Shown: positions 17,048-26,347 of the stretch, piece after piece | Numbering within the stretch: position 1 is the first letter of the stretch | Layout of the letters: every line of letters starts with the position of its first letter | From: Rhizobium tropici CIAT 899 | Lineage (GTDB): Bacteria; Pseudomonadota; Alphaproteobacteria; Rhizobiales; Rhizobiaceae | Length of the DNA: 64,000 nt | Direction of reading: 5' to 3' | Assembly: GCF_000330885.1 (NCBI RefSeq) | Contig: NC_020059.1 | Coordinates: 2,221,001 to 2,285,000 of the forward strand | Made by a program: the position numbers and the translations under genes | Notes under the pieces: generated by a model | Database searches by the model: none | Seen by the model: only the letters and a program-made list of their open reading frames with translations | Told to the model about the DNA's origin: nothing

Positions 17048-17964
17048 ACCGCGACTTCGGCCGCGATCGCCGCATGCGGCTCATATTCGAGAACCTCGAA
17101 ATCCTCGATACGATAATCGTCGATACTGTCGGGTCGGCGTAGCAGACGCAAGGTCGGGAACGGCTTCGGCTCCCGGCCGAGCTGCTCGCGGATGGCATCA
17201 AGATGGTTGAGATAGAGGTGGACGTCACCACCCGACCAGACCAGCTCGCCCATATCCATATCGACCTGTTGTGCGACCATGGCGAGCAAAACCGCCTGCT
17301 GGCAGATGTTGAAGGGATTGCCGAGGAACAGGTCGCATGAGCGCTGGAAGACCATCAGGCTGAGACGTGGGCGCTTGCCCCCTTCGGCCGAGATATTCGA
17401 TACGTGAAACTGGTAAACCATATGGCAGGGAGGCAACGCCATATCGGCGAGCTCGCCGACATTCCACGCGTGGAAGATCATGCGGCGGCTGCCGGGATTG
17501 GCCTTGAGATCCTTGATAACAGCGGCGAGCTGGTCATGCACGCGGCCTTCGGCATCGCGCCATTGCCGCCACTGCTTGCCATAAACCGGGCCGAGATCGC
17601 CCCATTGCAGAGCAAAGGCCTCGTCCTCCAGAATGCGCTTTTCAAAAGCGACCTGATCGATCTCTTCCCCCGTCGCCTTGCGATATTTCGCCAGCGGCCA
17701 GTCGGTCCAGATCCGCACATTTTCCTTCAGGAGATTGCGGATGTTGGTGTCGCCCGTCAGGAACCAGAGCATCTCCTTGACGGCGAGTTTCCAATAGACC
17801 CGCTTCGTTGTGAAGATCGGGATCTGCCCCCTTGAGAGATCGAAGCGCATCATCGCGCCGAGACCACTCAAGGTGCCGACGCCGGTGCGATCGATACGGC
17901 GATCGCCGTGCTCGAGCAGATGCGCCATCAGGTCGAGATATTGGTACTCTGGGTGACGAGCCAT
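17044..17964 (-). CDS. thyA: Thymidylate synthase
   Basis: 306 residues, making dTMP from dUMP with methylenetetrahydrofolate. Catalytic Cys180 lies in LPPCHMVYQF; also seen are DRTGVGTLS, the folate/dUMP motif SCDLFLGNPFN and the C-terminal SIDDYRIEDFEVLEYEPH. It is longer than the 264-residue enterobacterial enzyme because of an insertion around 90-125 (KYRKATGEEIDQVAFEKRI), similar to that of Lactobacillus casei. The ATG at 17964 (MARHPEYQYL) fits the family; the upstream extension does not. Confidence 0.95.
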   Translation of the reverse strand: MARHPEYQYLDLMAHLLEHGDRRIDRTGVGTLSGLGAMMRFDLSRGQIPIFTTKRVYWKLAVKEMLWFLTGDTNIRNLLKENVRIWTDWPLAKYRKATGEEIDQVAFEKRILEDEAFALQWGDLGPVYGKQWRQWRDAEGRVHDQLAAVIKDLKANPGSRRMIFHAWNVGELADMALPPCHMVYQFHVSNISAEGGKRPRLSLMVFQRSCDLFLGNPFNICQQAVLLAMVAQQVDMDMGELVWSGGDVHLYLNHLDAIREQLGREPKPFPTLRLLRRPDSIDDYRIEDFEVLEYEPHAAIAAEVAV

Positions 17965-18150
17965 CTTCCGCTCCGAAATCGCTTGAATTTTCCGGCCATA
18001 AGGCTTGCCTGAGCGACAGCCTGCCGATTCCCTTTTTGTAATTCTAATGACAAGCCGCCGGGAAACCAACCGCGGCCAAGCGTAATTCAGGCAAACCTCA
18101 CGGCCTTGCGGACAAACCGATGTTTCCGCGAAGCATTTATGACAATTGCC

Positions 18151-18179
18151 CTTCCCTTCGCTCGCGGAAAACACTATAT
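18151..18179 (+). promoter_or_regulatory. Predicted tmRNA promoter
   Basis: -35 CTTCCC (18151-18156), 17-base spacer, -10 CTATAT (18174-18179), a rhizobial sigma-70 type -10. It would start transcription near 18186, just before the hairpin at the head of the acceptor piece. Confidence 0.45.
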
Positions 18180-18185
18180 CACCCT

Positions 18186-18515
18186 TGCCGGTCTTCGGGC
18201 CGGCTATGGCGATAAATGAGCGGTGTAATAAACCTATTGGACCCGGGGGCGGTACCCGGCGCCTCCACCAAAAACCGGCCGGCAGAACTTGCGACAGACC
18301 GGCTTTTGATGGGGGCGAAACAGGATCGACAAGGGTGTAAAGATCGACTTTTCGCTCGGCATTGTACCGCCGTTATCGGGCTAAAATTGTAGTTGCAAAC
18401 GACAACTATGCGGAAGCTCGTCTCGCTGCTTAATCGCGGTGTGACACTTCAAATAAAGTCCTAAGGGGTCGCACTCTTAGGCGGGGTCCGAAGGCACCTG
18501 GCAACAGAAGCCTTC
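18186..18515 (+). ncRNA. ssrA: Two-piece (circularly permuted) tmRNA
   Basis: Transfer-messenger RNA rescuing stalled ribosomes. The acceptor piece comes first, with T-arm and 3' end GGCGCCTCCACCA ending at 18270. A spacer that folds back on itself is then excised. The coding piece opens at 18311 with GGGGGCGAAACAGGATCGAC, whose first seven bases pair with CGCCTCC of the acceptor end. The tag frame at 18395-18433 encodes ANDNYAEARLAA and a TAA stop. This permuted arrangement is established for alphaproteobacteria. Outer ends are approximate. sspB follows. Confidence 0.93.
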
Positions 18516-18636
18516 ACCTTCTTCTCCAGTGCTATATTATGGATCGACACGCGGTGACTCGCGCATAGGGCTTTTCCGGCGGCGCTCAGCGTGGCATAAG
18601 CCTATAAAAAGCATGGCCAACGAAAGACAGGAAAGC

Positions 18637-19149
18637 ATGGGGCAGGATCATATCCGCTACGACATTTTGGCACAGGACGCCCTGCGGGGAGTAATCCGCA
18701 AGGTGCTGACCGAGGTCGGCGCTACAGGCCGCCTGCCCGGTGACCACCATTTCTTCATCACCTTTTTGACCGGCGCCCCGGGCGTGCGCATTTCGCAGCA
18801 CCTGAAGGCGAAATATCCCGAACAGATGACCATCGTCATCCAGCACCAGTTCTGGGATCTGAAGATCACGGAAAGCCAATTCGAGATCGGCCTCTCCTTC
18901 TCTGACGTTCCGGAAAAGCTGGTCGTCCCCTTCAACGCCATCCGCGGATTCTACGACCCTTCAGTCAATTTCGAGCTGGAATTCGACGTGCCGCTGGCCG
19001 ACGAAGAAGAAGAGACCTCCTCCGGCGAAATCACGGCCTATCCGGTGCCGGTCGAAGGCGAGGAAGCGCCTGCGGCTGCAGCCAAGGAAGGCGAGGAAAA
19101 GAAGCCGGGATCGGTTGTCTCTCTCGACGCATTCCGCAAGAAGCAGTAG
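18637..19149 (+). CDS. sspB: SspB-alpha family ClpXP adaptor
   Basis: 170 residues. SspB tethers ssrA-tagged proteins to ClpXP. The N-terminal two-thirds is the compact substrate-binding fold (YDILAQDALRGVIRKVL, FFITFLTGAPGV, MTIVIQHQFWDL, IGLSFSDVPEKLVVPF). A flexible acidic linker follows, and a conserved basic C-terminus VVSLDAFRKKQ is the likely ClpX-docking peptide. ATG 18637 has AGGAAAG upstream; ATG 18613 is eight codons earlier. It lies directly downstream of tmRNA, whose tag it should recognise, so tag and adaptor are genetically linked here. Confidence 0.93.
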   Translation: MGQDHIRYDILAQDALRGVIRKVLTEVGATGRLPGDHHFFITFLTGAPGVRISQHLKAKYPEQMTIVIQHQFWDLKITESQFEIGLSFSDVPEKLVVPFNAIRGFYDPSVNFELEFDVPLADEEEETSSGEITAYPVPVEGEEAPAAAAKEGEEKKPGSVVSLDAFRKKQ

Positions 19150-19158
19150 CCATTGCAG

Positions 19159-19181
19159 GGGAAGCATCCGCTTCCCTTTTT
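19159..19181 (+). terminator. Rho-independent terminator after sspB
   Basis: Stem GGGAAGC / GCTTCCC with a four-base loop ATCC, followed by TTTTT, ten bases after the sspB stop. Confidence 0.8.
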
Positions 19182-19205
19182 CATGTCGGCAACGGAAAGA
19201 GATTC

Positions 19206-19400
19206 ATGAGCGCCGAAATCGTCAATCTGCGCCAGTTTCGCAAGAAGCAGGCCCGCTCGGATAAGGAAACGCAGGCTGAGCAGAACCGCATCGCCTTCGG
19301 ACGGACCAAGGCTGAGAAGAAGCTGACGACGACGCTTAACGAAAAGGCCGCAAAGGCGCATGAGGCCGGCCGAATCGAAACCAAGAAGACCGAAGACTAA
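19206..19400 (+). CDS. DUF4169 family small protein
   Basis: 64 residues, highly basic and hydrophilic: MSAEIVNLRQFRKKQARSDK at the start, then Lys/Glu/Thr-rich helices. The pattern and length fit the DUF4169 family of alphaproteobacterial proteins with no known function. It lies just downstream of sspB and its terminator, and ahead of the RHH protein, an arrangement that may reflect a conserved cluster. No membrane segment or signal is visible. Confidence 0.8.
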   Translation: MSAEIVNLRQFRKKQARSDKETQAEQNRIAFGRTKAEKKLTTTLNEKAAKAHEAGRIETKKTED

Positions 19401-19504
19401 TTTAGGTTCTGAGATAAAAAACTTCAGAAATCAGTTGCTTACTTCCGCATTTTGAATCACTTTCAGAAATATCCCGCCATTTCCGATTTTTGATCGATCC
19501 GCCG

Positions 19505-19717
19505 ATGATCCGTAAACATTCCGCGACGCTGCATGGCCATCGCACGAGCTTTTCCCTTGAGGATGCCTTCTGGACAGAACTGAAGGCGATCGCCAACGCG
19601 CGCGGCACGTCGCTCGCAGCACTGATCTCCGAGATCGACGACGGCCGCGAAGCCGGCAGCAATCTCTCCTCTGCGCTCCGCCTCTATGTCCTTAAATGGC
19701 TGAAGGATCGCAACTGA
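19505..19717 (+). CDS. Ribbon-helix-helix domain protein
   Basis: 70 residues from ATG 19505 (a TTG at 19490 is the alternative). RHTSFSLEDAFWTELKAIANARGTSLAALISEI, read in pieces, has the strand-helix-helix pattern of the RHH_4 family, small DNA-binding or arylsulfotransferase-like domains found in alphaproteobacteria. No toxin gene is adjacent, so an antitoxin role is not supported. Convergent with the AsmA-like gene, 77 bp apart. Confidence 0.8.
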   Translation: MIRKHSATLHGHRTSFSLEDAFWTELKAIANARGTSLAALISEIDDGREAGSNLSSALRLYVLKWLKDRN

Positions 19718-19794
19718 ATAGTCGCAGAGAGCTCAAGACGATGTCGTGAGCGCGCTTCACCTACCAGATGTGGATCAATCCACAACCTTCCGGT

Positions 19795-22700
19795 TTACTG
19801 GGCAACTCCCGGCAGTTCGTTGAAATTCAAAGGTGTCGTCGGATGTTGGGTTTCGGCCTTGGCTCGCGCGTCGGCAGCCGCCTTGGCCTTGGCTGCCTCC
19901 TCCGCTGCCTGCTTGGCGCGCGCCTCTTCATCCGCCTGCTTCTGAGCGGCCGCCTGCTGAGCCAGATTGCGTAACCGTTCCTCTTCTGCACGGCGCTGCA
20001 GCTCGACGGCGGCATCGCGCTGGCGCTGAGCCTCGCGCACGCCTGCAACATACTTGTACAGCGCCACCTCACGCCGCAGCCGCTGCTTTTCAAGCACATT
20101 GGCCTGCAAGCGCTCCACCCGACGGCGCTCGCGCTCGAATGCCCGGACAGACAGGAAGCTGGTGACGTCCGTGATATCCATCGTCCGGCCAGGTGCGGAG
20201 AGCGGTCCGGCGAAATCGAGGCGTAGGGCCGGCTCCGCCCCGCTCTGCGCTTCGGCACCGGCCTTGAAGGCGATACCGAGTGAGCCGCGCATGCGCTCAT
20301 CCGGCAGGCTGATTTCGGCATTGCCCGAAAGCTTTGCCAGATCGTTGCTGGCGACAATATTGGTCGCTCGCACCACACCGGCGGAAATGTTGAAAGGGAT
20401 GCTGGTCGCCGGCAGGACCGCTTCGCCATTGTTCAACAGCGTCTGCACGATCGGCAGCACCTTGGCGGCGGTGATATCGCCCTGAATCTGATCCGTCGCC
20501 GAGAGGAGCGGCGGCATGACAGAGAGATTGAGGCCACGCACATGCGTCTCGCCGAGCTTCATTTCACCCGAACCGCTGGCATTGGCGGCAAGGTCGGCAA
20601 TGCTCTTGCCGCTCGCTTCGGCATTCATCGCAAGGCCGAAGCGGCCGGTCGCAAGCGGCGCTCCATCGCGCTGCCAGGCAACGGCCGCAAGATCGCCATT
20701 GGCGAGGCTGAGCTTCGTCTGCAGCAGGCCGGTGCCATCCGAATTAGCGAACATCGCGCTCCCTGTCAGCGTACCGCCATTCCAGCCACCCGTCAGATCA
20801 TTCAGCCGTAACTCCTCGCCCCTGTAAGCTGCATTGGCGGTGAAATTCGAAATGGGACCGAACAGACCAGGCCATACCTGCTTCGCGGAGAGTTTGACGC
20901 CGATGTCCATGCCGCTGAAGGCTGGAAGGCCGAGCTTATCCTTGTTGAGCGCACCTGTTTTCGGATCGCTCATCGGCCCGTAGATGGCTTCCGCCAGCCA
21001 GTCGAGATCCACCTTGTCGAGCGACAATTCACCCGAGGCCTTTAGATTCGGCGCCTTCCGATCGACGGTCAGCGTGCCGGACATGTTGTTGTCGGCAAAA
21101 AGCCCCTTCATATCCGAAAATACGATCTTGTCCGGGTTCAATGCGGCATTGGCCTGGAACTTCACCGGCAAACCGGCGCCCATCTGCGGAATACCGATGC
21201 CGTTCATCACGAAATAGGGATCGATGTCAGCGCTTTCGAACGACAGCGCTATGTTGCCGTTGAGGAAGGTAGCTGGACGGACATCCACTTTGCCGTTTGC
21301 AGTAAACGATGTCTTGTCGGTCGCAAAGGTGAGCGCGGCATCCGCCGGATCGGTGCCGCTTGCCGACACTTTCAGCGTCAGACGACCATTGGCATCGGCT
21401 TCAACAGGCAACGGATCGAGACCCGCCTGGCCGAACAGGATCGACGTCACCGAATTTTCCAGCGTTCCCTCGAGCGTCGTGGTGCCCTTGCCCTTGAACG
21501 CTGAAAGATCGGACATGCGATAATCGAAATTGACGCGGCTGCCGTTGGAAACGCCGGCAAGCGTCACCGTCAGCGCGTTGTCCTGATCCCCGCCGAGCGT
21601 CACCGCCCCGCGAAGAGCCGTGTTTCCATACCAGGCGGCGTTGCGCACCAACCGGTCCATGACGGGATGGTGCGGCAAATGCTGGCGCAGCATTTCGAAA
21701 AACGGCCCGGGATCGGCGGCCTTGAAGGTGATCTCGCCCGATCCCTTGTAGTCGGATGGCGTGCCGTCGGCGCGGCCCGTTGCGGTGATTTCGGCGCCAG
21801 CGACATTGTGCACCGAAAGCTTGTCGATCGTCAGAGCGCCGTCGGCAATGGAGAAGGACGTATCGAGATTATCGGCCGGCACACCGAAGGCCATGAATTT
21901 TCCGGCCTGCAGATGCGCCGTGATCCGATGATCGAAGAGGGATTCCTCGGTATCCTGGCCTGTAAAGAGCCCGGTTAGTGCCCTCAGCGCGTCAAGGTCG
22001 AGAGCATCGCCGGTGAGATCGACTGCAAGCTTTGGCGGTGTCTTGTCCGTCCCGCTCTGGCGATCGATCCGGCCTTTCAGCGTGGCCGGACCAATTGCGA
22101 TCTCGAGATTTTCGAAGCGCTGCTCGTCATGCTTCAGGCTGACATCGGCAGAGAAGCCGGCCTGACGCAGCTGGCGTATCGCCGGATCGACGGACCCGAC
22201 AAGCCACGAGGCCAATCCCGACGGCTGGTTGGACGCAACGACCAGATTCCCGATGAAGTTGGGCTCGTCCCGCAGCATGAGATTGCCGCGCGCTTCGACC
22301 TGTGTGCGGCCGGGCATCGTGCCGATCGCATGATCGATCTTCCATCCTGTTCCCGCCGGTTCGAGATCGAGCTGCACGTCGCGTATGGTCGTGTCACCCG
22401 CCACGATCGCCGGCAGCCGGAAGGTCGCCTTGCCCGGAACCTGTGGCACCGGGATCTCGGCCGCAATCGCAATCAGATTGTTGAGGCGCTGACGCGCCGA
22501 GATTGCCGGGTTGCGATTGGTCTTGCCGTTGGTGCCCTTGTTGTTGCCGAGGCGGTTGACGTCGATCTGCTGGCCATCGGCCGTCAGCAGGAATTCCGGC
22601 TTCGAACCTGTATCCAGCGTCGCCTCGCCTGTGACGACATAAGGATCGTCATCGGCACCGACTTCAAGGCGATATTCCGGAATGCGAATACGGTCATTCG

Positions 22701-23502
22701 TCAGCTCGAAACGGCCCTTGATGCGGGGCTGCGCCTTCTGATCGGCAGAATCGCGCGTCTGCTTGTCATTGACCCCGGCCGTGAAGGAGCCCATGTAATC
22801 GGGCTTGCTGTTGACGAGTTTAAGTTCGCCATCGAGATCGACATTAAGCGGATGGCGGTCCGGCATCAGCCGGGTGCGGACGCGCAGGACGCCGTTGTCG
22901 TCAGGCTGGCTGCTGGAAACCGTGAAATTGCCATGCTCGTTGTCGAGGGCCGCATCACCCTCGATACGCCAAGGGCCGGCAAGCGATCGCGCCGACATCT
23001 GGGCATTCAGGCCCGTGACATGCCGGGTCCTGCCCGTTTGCTCGTCGATGAAGAGAATATCGCCGTCTTCTACGTGAACGCTTTCGAGCACGACGGACTT
23101 TGCGGGAATTTCCGGCTGGCTACCGCGCATCCAGTCGAGCGTGCCGTCCTTCAGCAGCCGCAGCCGCACCTTGGGCTTGGACACCCGCATATCGAAGATC
23201 AGCGCCTCGCCGGAAAGGAAAGGCGCAAGTTCCGCATCCATGGAGAATTCGGCCACCTGCACGAGTGGCGTTCCATCAGCCTCCTGGCCGACGCGGACAT
23301 CGTGCAGCGTCACCGACGGGAACGGCAGGAGCCGGGCATCCACGGTGCCGTGAACGGTCACCTTCTTGCCGATGATGCGGCTCGCCTGATCCTCGAAGTT
23401 CTTGCGAAAATCGGTCCAGTCTATGAAGAGCGGAGCGAGCAGCGCCAGGAACAGCACCACCACAAGCAATCCACCCAGAAAAACCAGGACCCTACCTAAC
23501 AA
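19795..23502 (-). CDS. AsmA family protein, large
   Basis: 1235 residues. One N-terminal membrane helix (about 3-27), an AsmA N-terminal domain (FIDWTDFRKNFEDQASRIIGKKVTVHG, in pieces), then repeated beta-rich segments and the AsmA C-terminal domain near 960-1120. It ends in a charged Ala/Arg/Lys/Gln coiled coil (about 1145-1220). AsmA/TamB-like proteins bridge inner and outer membranes and are linked to phospholipid transport and outer-membrane assembly. The start is a TTG at 23502 with GGAG about ten bases upstream. It stands alone between convergent and same-strand neighbours. Confidence 0.88.
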   Translation of the reverse strand: MLGRVLVFLGGLLVVVLFLALLAPLFIDWTDFRKNFEDQASRIIGKKVTVHGTVDARLLPFPSVTLHDVRVGQEADGTPLVQVAEFSMDAELAPFLSGEALIFDMRVSKPKVRLRLLKDGTLDWMRGSQPEIPAKSVVLESVHVEDGDILFIDEQTGRTRHVTGLNAQMSARSLAGPWRIEGDAALDNEHGNFTVSSSQPDDNGVLRVRTRLMPDRHPLNVDLDGELKLVNSKPDYMGSFTAGVNDKQTRDSADQKAQPRIKGRFELTNDRIRIPEYRLEVGADDDPYVVTGEATLDTGSKPEFLLTADGQQIDVNRLGNNKGTNGKTNRNPAISARQRLNNLIAIAAEIPVPQVPGKATFRLPAIVAGDTTIRDVQLDLEPAGTGWKIDHAIGTMPGRTQVEARGNLMLRDEPNFIGNLVVASNQPSGLASWLVGSVDPAIRQLRQAGFSADVSLKHDEQRFENLEIAIGPATLKGRIDRQSGTDKTPPKLAVDLTGDALDLDALRALTGLFTGQDTEESLFDHRITAHLQAGKFMAFGVPADNLDTSFSIADGALTIDKLSVHNVAGAEITATGRADGTPSDYKGSGEITFKAADPGPFFEMLRQHLPHHPVMDRLVRNAAWYGNTALRGAVTLGGDQDNALTVTLAGVSNGSRVNFDYRMSDLSAFKGKGTTTLEGTLENSVTSILFGQAGLDPLPVEADANGRLTLKVSASGTDPADAALTFATDKTSFTANGKVDVRPATFLNGNIALSFESADIDPYFVMNGIGIPQMGAGLPVKFQANAALNPDKIVFSDMKGLFADNNMSGTLTVDRKAPNLKASGELSLDKVDLDWLAEAIYGPMSDPKTGALNKDKLGLPAFSGMDIGVKLSAKQVWPGLFGPISNFTANAAYRGEELRLNDLTGGWNGGTLTGSAMFANSDGTGLLQTKLSLANGDLAAVAWQRDGAPLATGRFGLAMNAEASGKSIADLAANASGSGEMKLGETHVRGLNLSVMPPLLSATDQIQGDITAAKVLPIVQTLLNNGEAVLPATSIPFNISAGVVRATNIVASNDLAKLSGNAEISLPDERMRGSLGIAFKAGAEAQSGAEPALRLDFAGPLSAPGRTMDITDVTSFLSVRAFERERRRVERLQANVLEKQRLRREVALYKYVAGVREAQRQRDAAVELQRRAEEERLRNLAQQAAAQKQADEEARAKQAAEEAAKAKAAADARAKAETQHPTTPLNFNELPGVAQ

Positions 23503-23746
23503 CGCGTATCGTCTCCAATCTTCATTCCCAACGTATGCAGGCGTCGCTTGTCAGAGCGCATACACGGCATAATTTAGTCTATGTACGGTTCTACCCGATC
23601 TCCGCCTGTCACAGCAGCTCTTTTTAAGAGGCATGCCTCCTCTAGCGCGTGTAGTGGCTTTTTATGGCAAAAACCGGAAGAACGCCGATGCAGCCTAGCG
23701 CCATTCGCACGCGTAGCAAGCCAAGATCATGAAAATATTCCATCTT

Positions 23747-25159
23747 TCAGTGCCTGCGGAATATCTTCCCTGGATTGAAAATGGCATCCGGATCAAGCGA
23801 CTCCTTGATTTGACGCATCAGATCGACGGCATCGCCGAGCTCCTGCTCCAGAAACGCCATCTTCCCCTGCCCTATGCCGTGCTCGCCTGTGCATGTGCCA
23901 TCCATGGCGAGCGCACGCGCGTTGAGGCGCGCGACGAATTCCTCGACGACAGCGATCCCTTCAGGGGTCCTGTCGTCAAACAGGACGAGCACATGGAAAT
24001 TACCGTCGCCGGCATGGCCGACGATCGGTGCCAGCAGACCATGCGCCTCGATATCGGCCTGGGTTTCCGCTACGCATTCGGCAAGGCGTGAGATCGGCAC
24101 GCAGACATCTGTCGATAGCGCAGCCAACTCCGGTGCCAGCGCGCGGCAGGCCCAATAGGCGTCATGGCGAGCCTTCCAGAGCTTGTTGCGCTCTTCGGCA
24201 TTGCTTGTCCAAAGGAATTCGCCGCCACCGCATTCCGCCGCGATCTCGGCAAATTGCTCCGACTGCAGCGCTACCGTCTCGTCGGTGCCGTGGAATTCAA
24301 GGAAAAGCGTCGGCTTCTCGTCATAGGTCAGGCCGGAATAGCGGTTGCAGGCCCGCATCTGCATGGCATCGAGCAACTCGATACGCGCGACGGGAACGCC
24401 CATCTGGATGGTCATGATGACGGCATCGCAAGCCGCCTTGATGTCCGGAAAAGCGCAGGCGCCGCCGGCGATCTTCTGCGGAATACCCTGAAGGCGCAGC
24501 GTGACCGAGGTCAGCACGCCGAGCGTGCCTTCGGCGCCAACGAAAAGCCGCGTCAGATCGTAACCGGCTGATGATTTCTTGGCGCGGCGGGCGGTGCGGA
24601 TTTCCTCGCCATTGGCAGTCACCACGGTCACGGACAGAACATTGTCCTTCATCGTGCCATAGCGCACGGCGTTGGTACCCGATGCGCGCGTCGATGCCAT
24701 GCCGCCGATCGAAGCGTTAGCGCCGGGATCGATGGGGAAGAACAGGCCCGTGTCGCGCAGGTAGGTATTAAGCTGCTCGCGGGTGACGCCTGGCTCGACC
24801 GTACAATCCAGATCTTCGGCATTGATTTCGAGAATGCGGTTCATGCGGCTGAAATCGATGGAAATGCCGCCCTGCGGCGCATTCACCTGTCCCTCCAGCG
24901 AAGATCCCGTCCCGAAGGGAATGACCGGAACCTTATGTTCGGCACATGCCTTCACGACAGTCCGCACGTCCTCGCTCGTTTCGGCAAAGACAACGCCGTC
25001 CGGTAGCTGCGATGGGATATAAGTGGTGGTGTGGGCGTGCTGGGCACGAAAACTTTCGCCCGTCTGGAAACGTTCACCAAAGGCCTGCTTCAGAATGCCG
25101 AGAACGGCGGATATGCCGGCCTCGTTGCGTGTTCCCGCCTTTGCATCAGCCAAAACCAT
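23747..25159 (-). CDS. FAD-linked oxidase, GlcD / D-lactate dehydrogenase (cytochrome) type
   Basis: 470 residues. The N-terminal FAD-binding_4 domain has VIPFGTGSSLEGQVN and DPGANASIGGMASTRASGTNAVRYG; the C-terminal FAD-oxidase domain ends with the histidine motif GHAGDGNFHVLV and GTCTGEHGIGQGK. Family members oxidise D-lactate, glycolate or other 2-hydroxyacids and pass electrons to quinone or cytochrome. The substrate cannot be fixed. No GlcE/GlcF partners are adjacent, which favours a single-subunit D-lactate dehydrogenase. 330 bp upstream lies the amino-acid ABC operon, divergent. Confidence 0.9.
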   Translation of the reverse strand: MVLADAKAGTRNEAGISAVLGILKQAFGERFQTGESFRAQHAHTTTYIPSQLPDGVVFAETSEDVRTVVKACAEHKVPVIPFGTGSSLEGQVNAPQGGISIDFSRMNRILEINAEDLDCTVEPGVTREQLNTYLRDTGLFFPIDPGANASIGGMASTRASGTNAVRYGTMKDNVLSVTVVTANGEEIRTARRAKKSSAGYDLTRLFVGAEGTLGVLTSVTLRLQGIPQKIAGGACAFPDIKAACDAVIMTIQMGVPVARIELLDAMQMRACNRYSGLTYDEKPTLFLEFHGTDETVALQSEQFAEIAAECGGGEFLWTSNAEERNKLWKARHDAYWACRALAPELAALSTDVCVPISRLAECVAETQADIEAHGLLAPIVGHAGDGNFHVLVLFDDRTPEGIAVVEEFVARLNARALAMDGTCTGEHGIGQGKMAFLEQELGDAVDLMRQIKESLDPDAIFNPGKIFRRH

Positions 25160-25428
25160 AGTCCGAATCTCCCGTCGCGGTCGTCCAGGGCGTTAACCCC
25201 TCTCGGTTCTATGGGGCATTTGAGGCGGGGCTGTCCAGTGATGAAAGTGAGCCGCTATCGCGCATAAGTTCAAGTTTTGTGCGATTGATCAAAGGTGCGA
25301 CGATCGGCTGGCCGGAAAAAGCATCGCGGCAGAATTTTGCCTATATTTTAAGCAATCCATCGCTTCAACGATCACCGACCAATCATTTTCATCCATACCA
25401 TGACACCGCGAGGCAGTCTTCCGTCGAC

Positions 25429-25444
25429 TGGCATATGTCTTGCG
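25429..25444 (+). promoter_or_regulatory. Candidate sigma-54 (RpoN) -24/-12 promoter
   Basis: TGGCAT-ATGTC-TTGCG matches the RpoN consensus, with GG and GC exactly ten bases apart. The -12 GC at 25442-25443 is 46 bases before the first gene of the ABC operon. The rest of the 25160-25489 gap shows no other clear element. Confidence 0.6.
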
Positions 25445-25489
25445 TTTCGCCTTTCAGTTTTCATACAGCCACGATTGGAAGGACATTCG

Positions 25490-26284
25490 ATGAAGCGCAG
25501 ACAAATGCTCATGGCACTCGGTATCGCGATGCTGGCGATGGGGTCAGTTTCCGCCCCTGGCGCAGCTCGGGCGGATGCTCTGAGCGACATAACCTCGCGC
25601 GGCACGCTGCGCGTCGCCGTTCCGCAGGACTTTCCGCCCTTCGGCAGTGTCGGCACGGACATGGCACCCATGGGCTATGACATCGACATCGCCAATCTGA
25701 TCGGCGAAAAACTCGGCGTGAAAACTGAGCTTGTTCCCGTCACCAGTGCCAACCGCATTCCCTATCTGCAGACCAACAAGGTTGATCTGGTGATCTCAAG
25801 CCTCGGCAAGAACCCCGATCGCGAAAAGGTCATCGATTTCTCCGACCCCTACGCGCCCTTCTTCAACGGCGTCTTCGGTCCCGGCGATGTCGCGGCCACG
25901 AAGCCGGAAGACCTTTCCGGCAAGACGATCGGCGTCACCCGCGGCGCGATCGAGGATCTCGCCCTGACCAAGGTCGCGCCGCAAGATGCGACGATCAAGC
26001 GCTACGAGGACAATAACGGCACCATCTCCGCCTTCCTGTCCGGACAGGTTCAGCTGGTTGCAACCGGCAATGTCGTCGCGGCGGCCATTCTTGCCAGAAA
26101 TCCGCCGAAGAAGCCCGAGATGAAATTCCTCATCACCAACTCCCCCTGCTTCATCGGCCTGAACAAGAACGAGCAGGCATTGCAGAAGAAGGTCAATGAC
26201 ATCATTGCCGCCGCCAAGGCGGACGGGACACTGAATAAGATGTCGCAGAAGTGGCTGGGCGCCGACCTGCCGGCCGGCTTCTGA
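25490..26284 (+). CDS. Amino-acid ABC transporter substrate-binding protein
   Basis: 264 residues with a signal peptide (about 1-28, ending GAARADA). Family 3 solute-binding fold: ITSRGTLRVAVPQDFPPFG, MGYDIDIANLIGEKLGV, LVISSLGKNPDREKVIDFS, and SGKTIGVTRGAIED. Binds a polar amino acid or close relative in the periplasm and delivers it to the permeases encoded next. GGAAGGAC precedes the ATG. First gene of a four-gene operon (binding protein, two permeases, ATPase). The sigma-54-like promoter upstream suggests nitrogen control. Confidence 0.93.
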   Translation: MKRRQMLMALGIAMLAMGSVSAPGAARADALSDITSRGTLRVAVPQDFPPFGSVGTDMAPMGYDIDIANLIGEKLGVKTELVPVTSANRIPYLQTNKVDLVISSLGKNPDREKVIDFSDPYAPFFNGVFGPGDVAATKPEDLSGKTIGVTRGAIEDLALTKVAPQDATIKRYEDNNGTISAFLSGQVQLVATGNVVAAAILARNPPKKPEMKFLITNSPCFIGLNKNEQALQKKVNDIIAAAKADGTLNKMSQKWLGADLPAGF

Positions 26285-26347
26285 TCAACGCAGGACTGAT
26301 TGCGCCGTCATTCGGCGGCGTGATCGGTCTCAGCGAGGCTTTCTCCC

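Noticed and set aside
19505..19717. Toxin-antitoxin module from the RHH protein
   Set aside because: No short partner gene adjoins it in an overlapping arrangement; neighbours are DUF4169 and AsmA.
22129..23499. 456-codon plus-strand frame within the AsmA-like gene
   Set aside because: Antisense shadow; the AsmA reading has a membrane helix, a domain start and consistent codon use.
23628..23639. GAGGCATGCCTC perfect palindrome between the AsmA-like gene and the FAD oxidase
   Set aside because: Twelve bases with no loop and no U-run in the direction of transcription; too short to call a terminator or operator with confidence.
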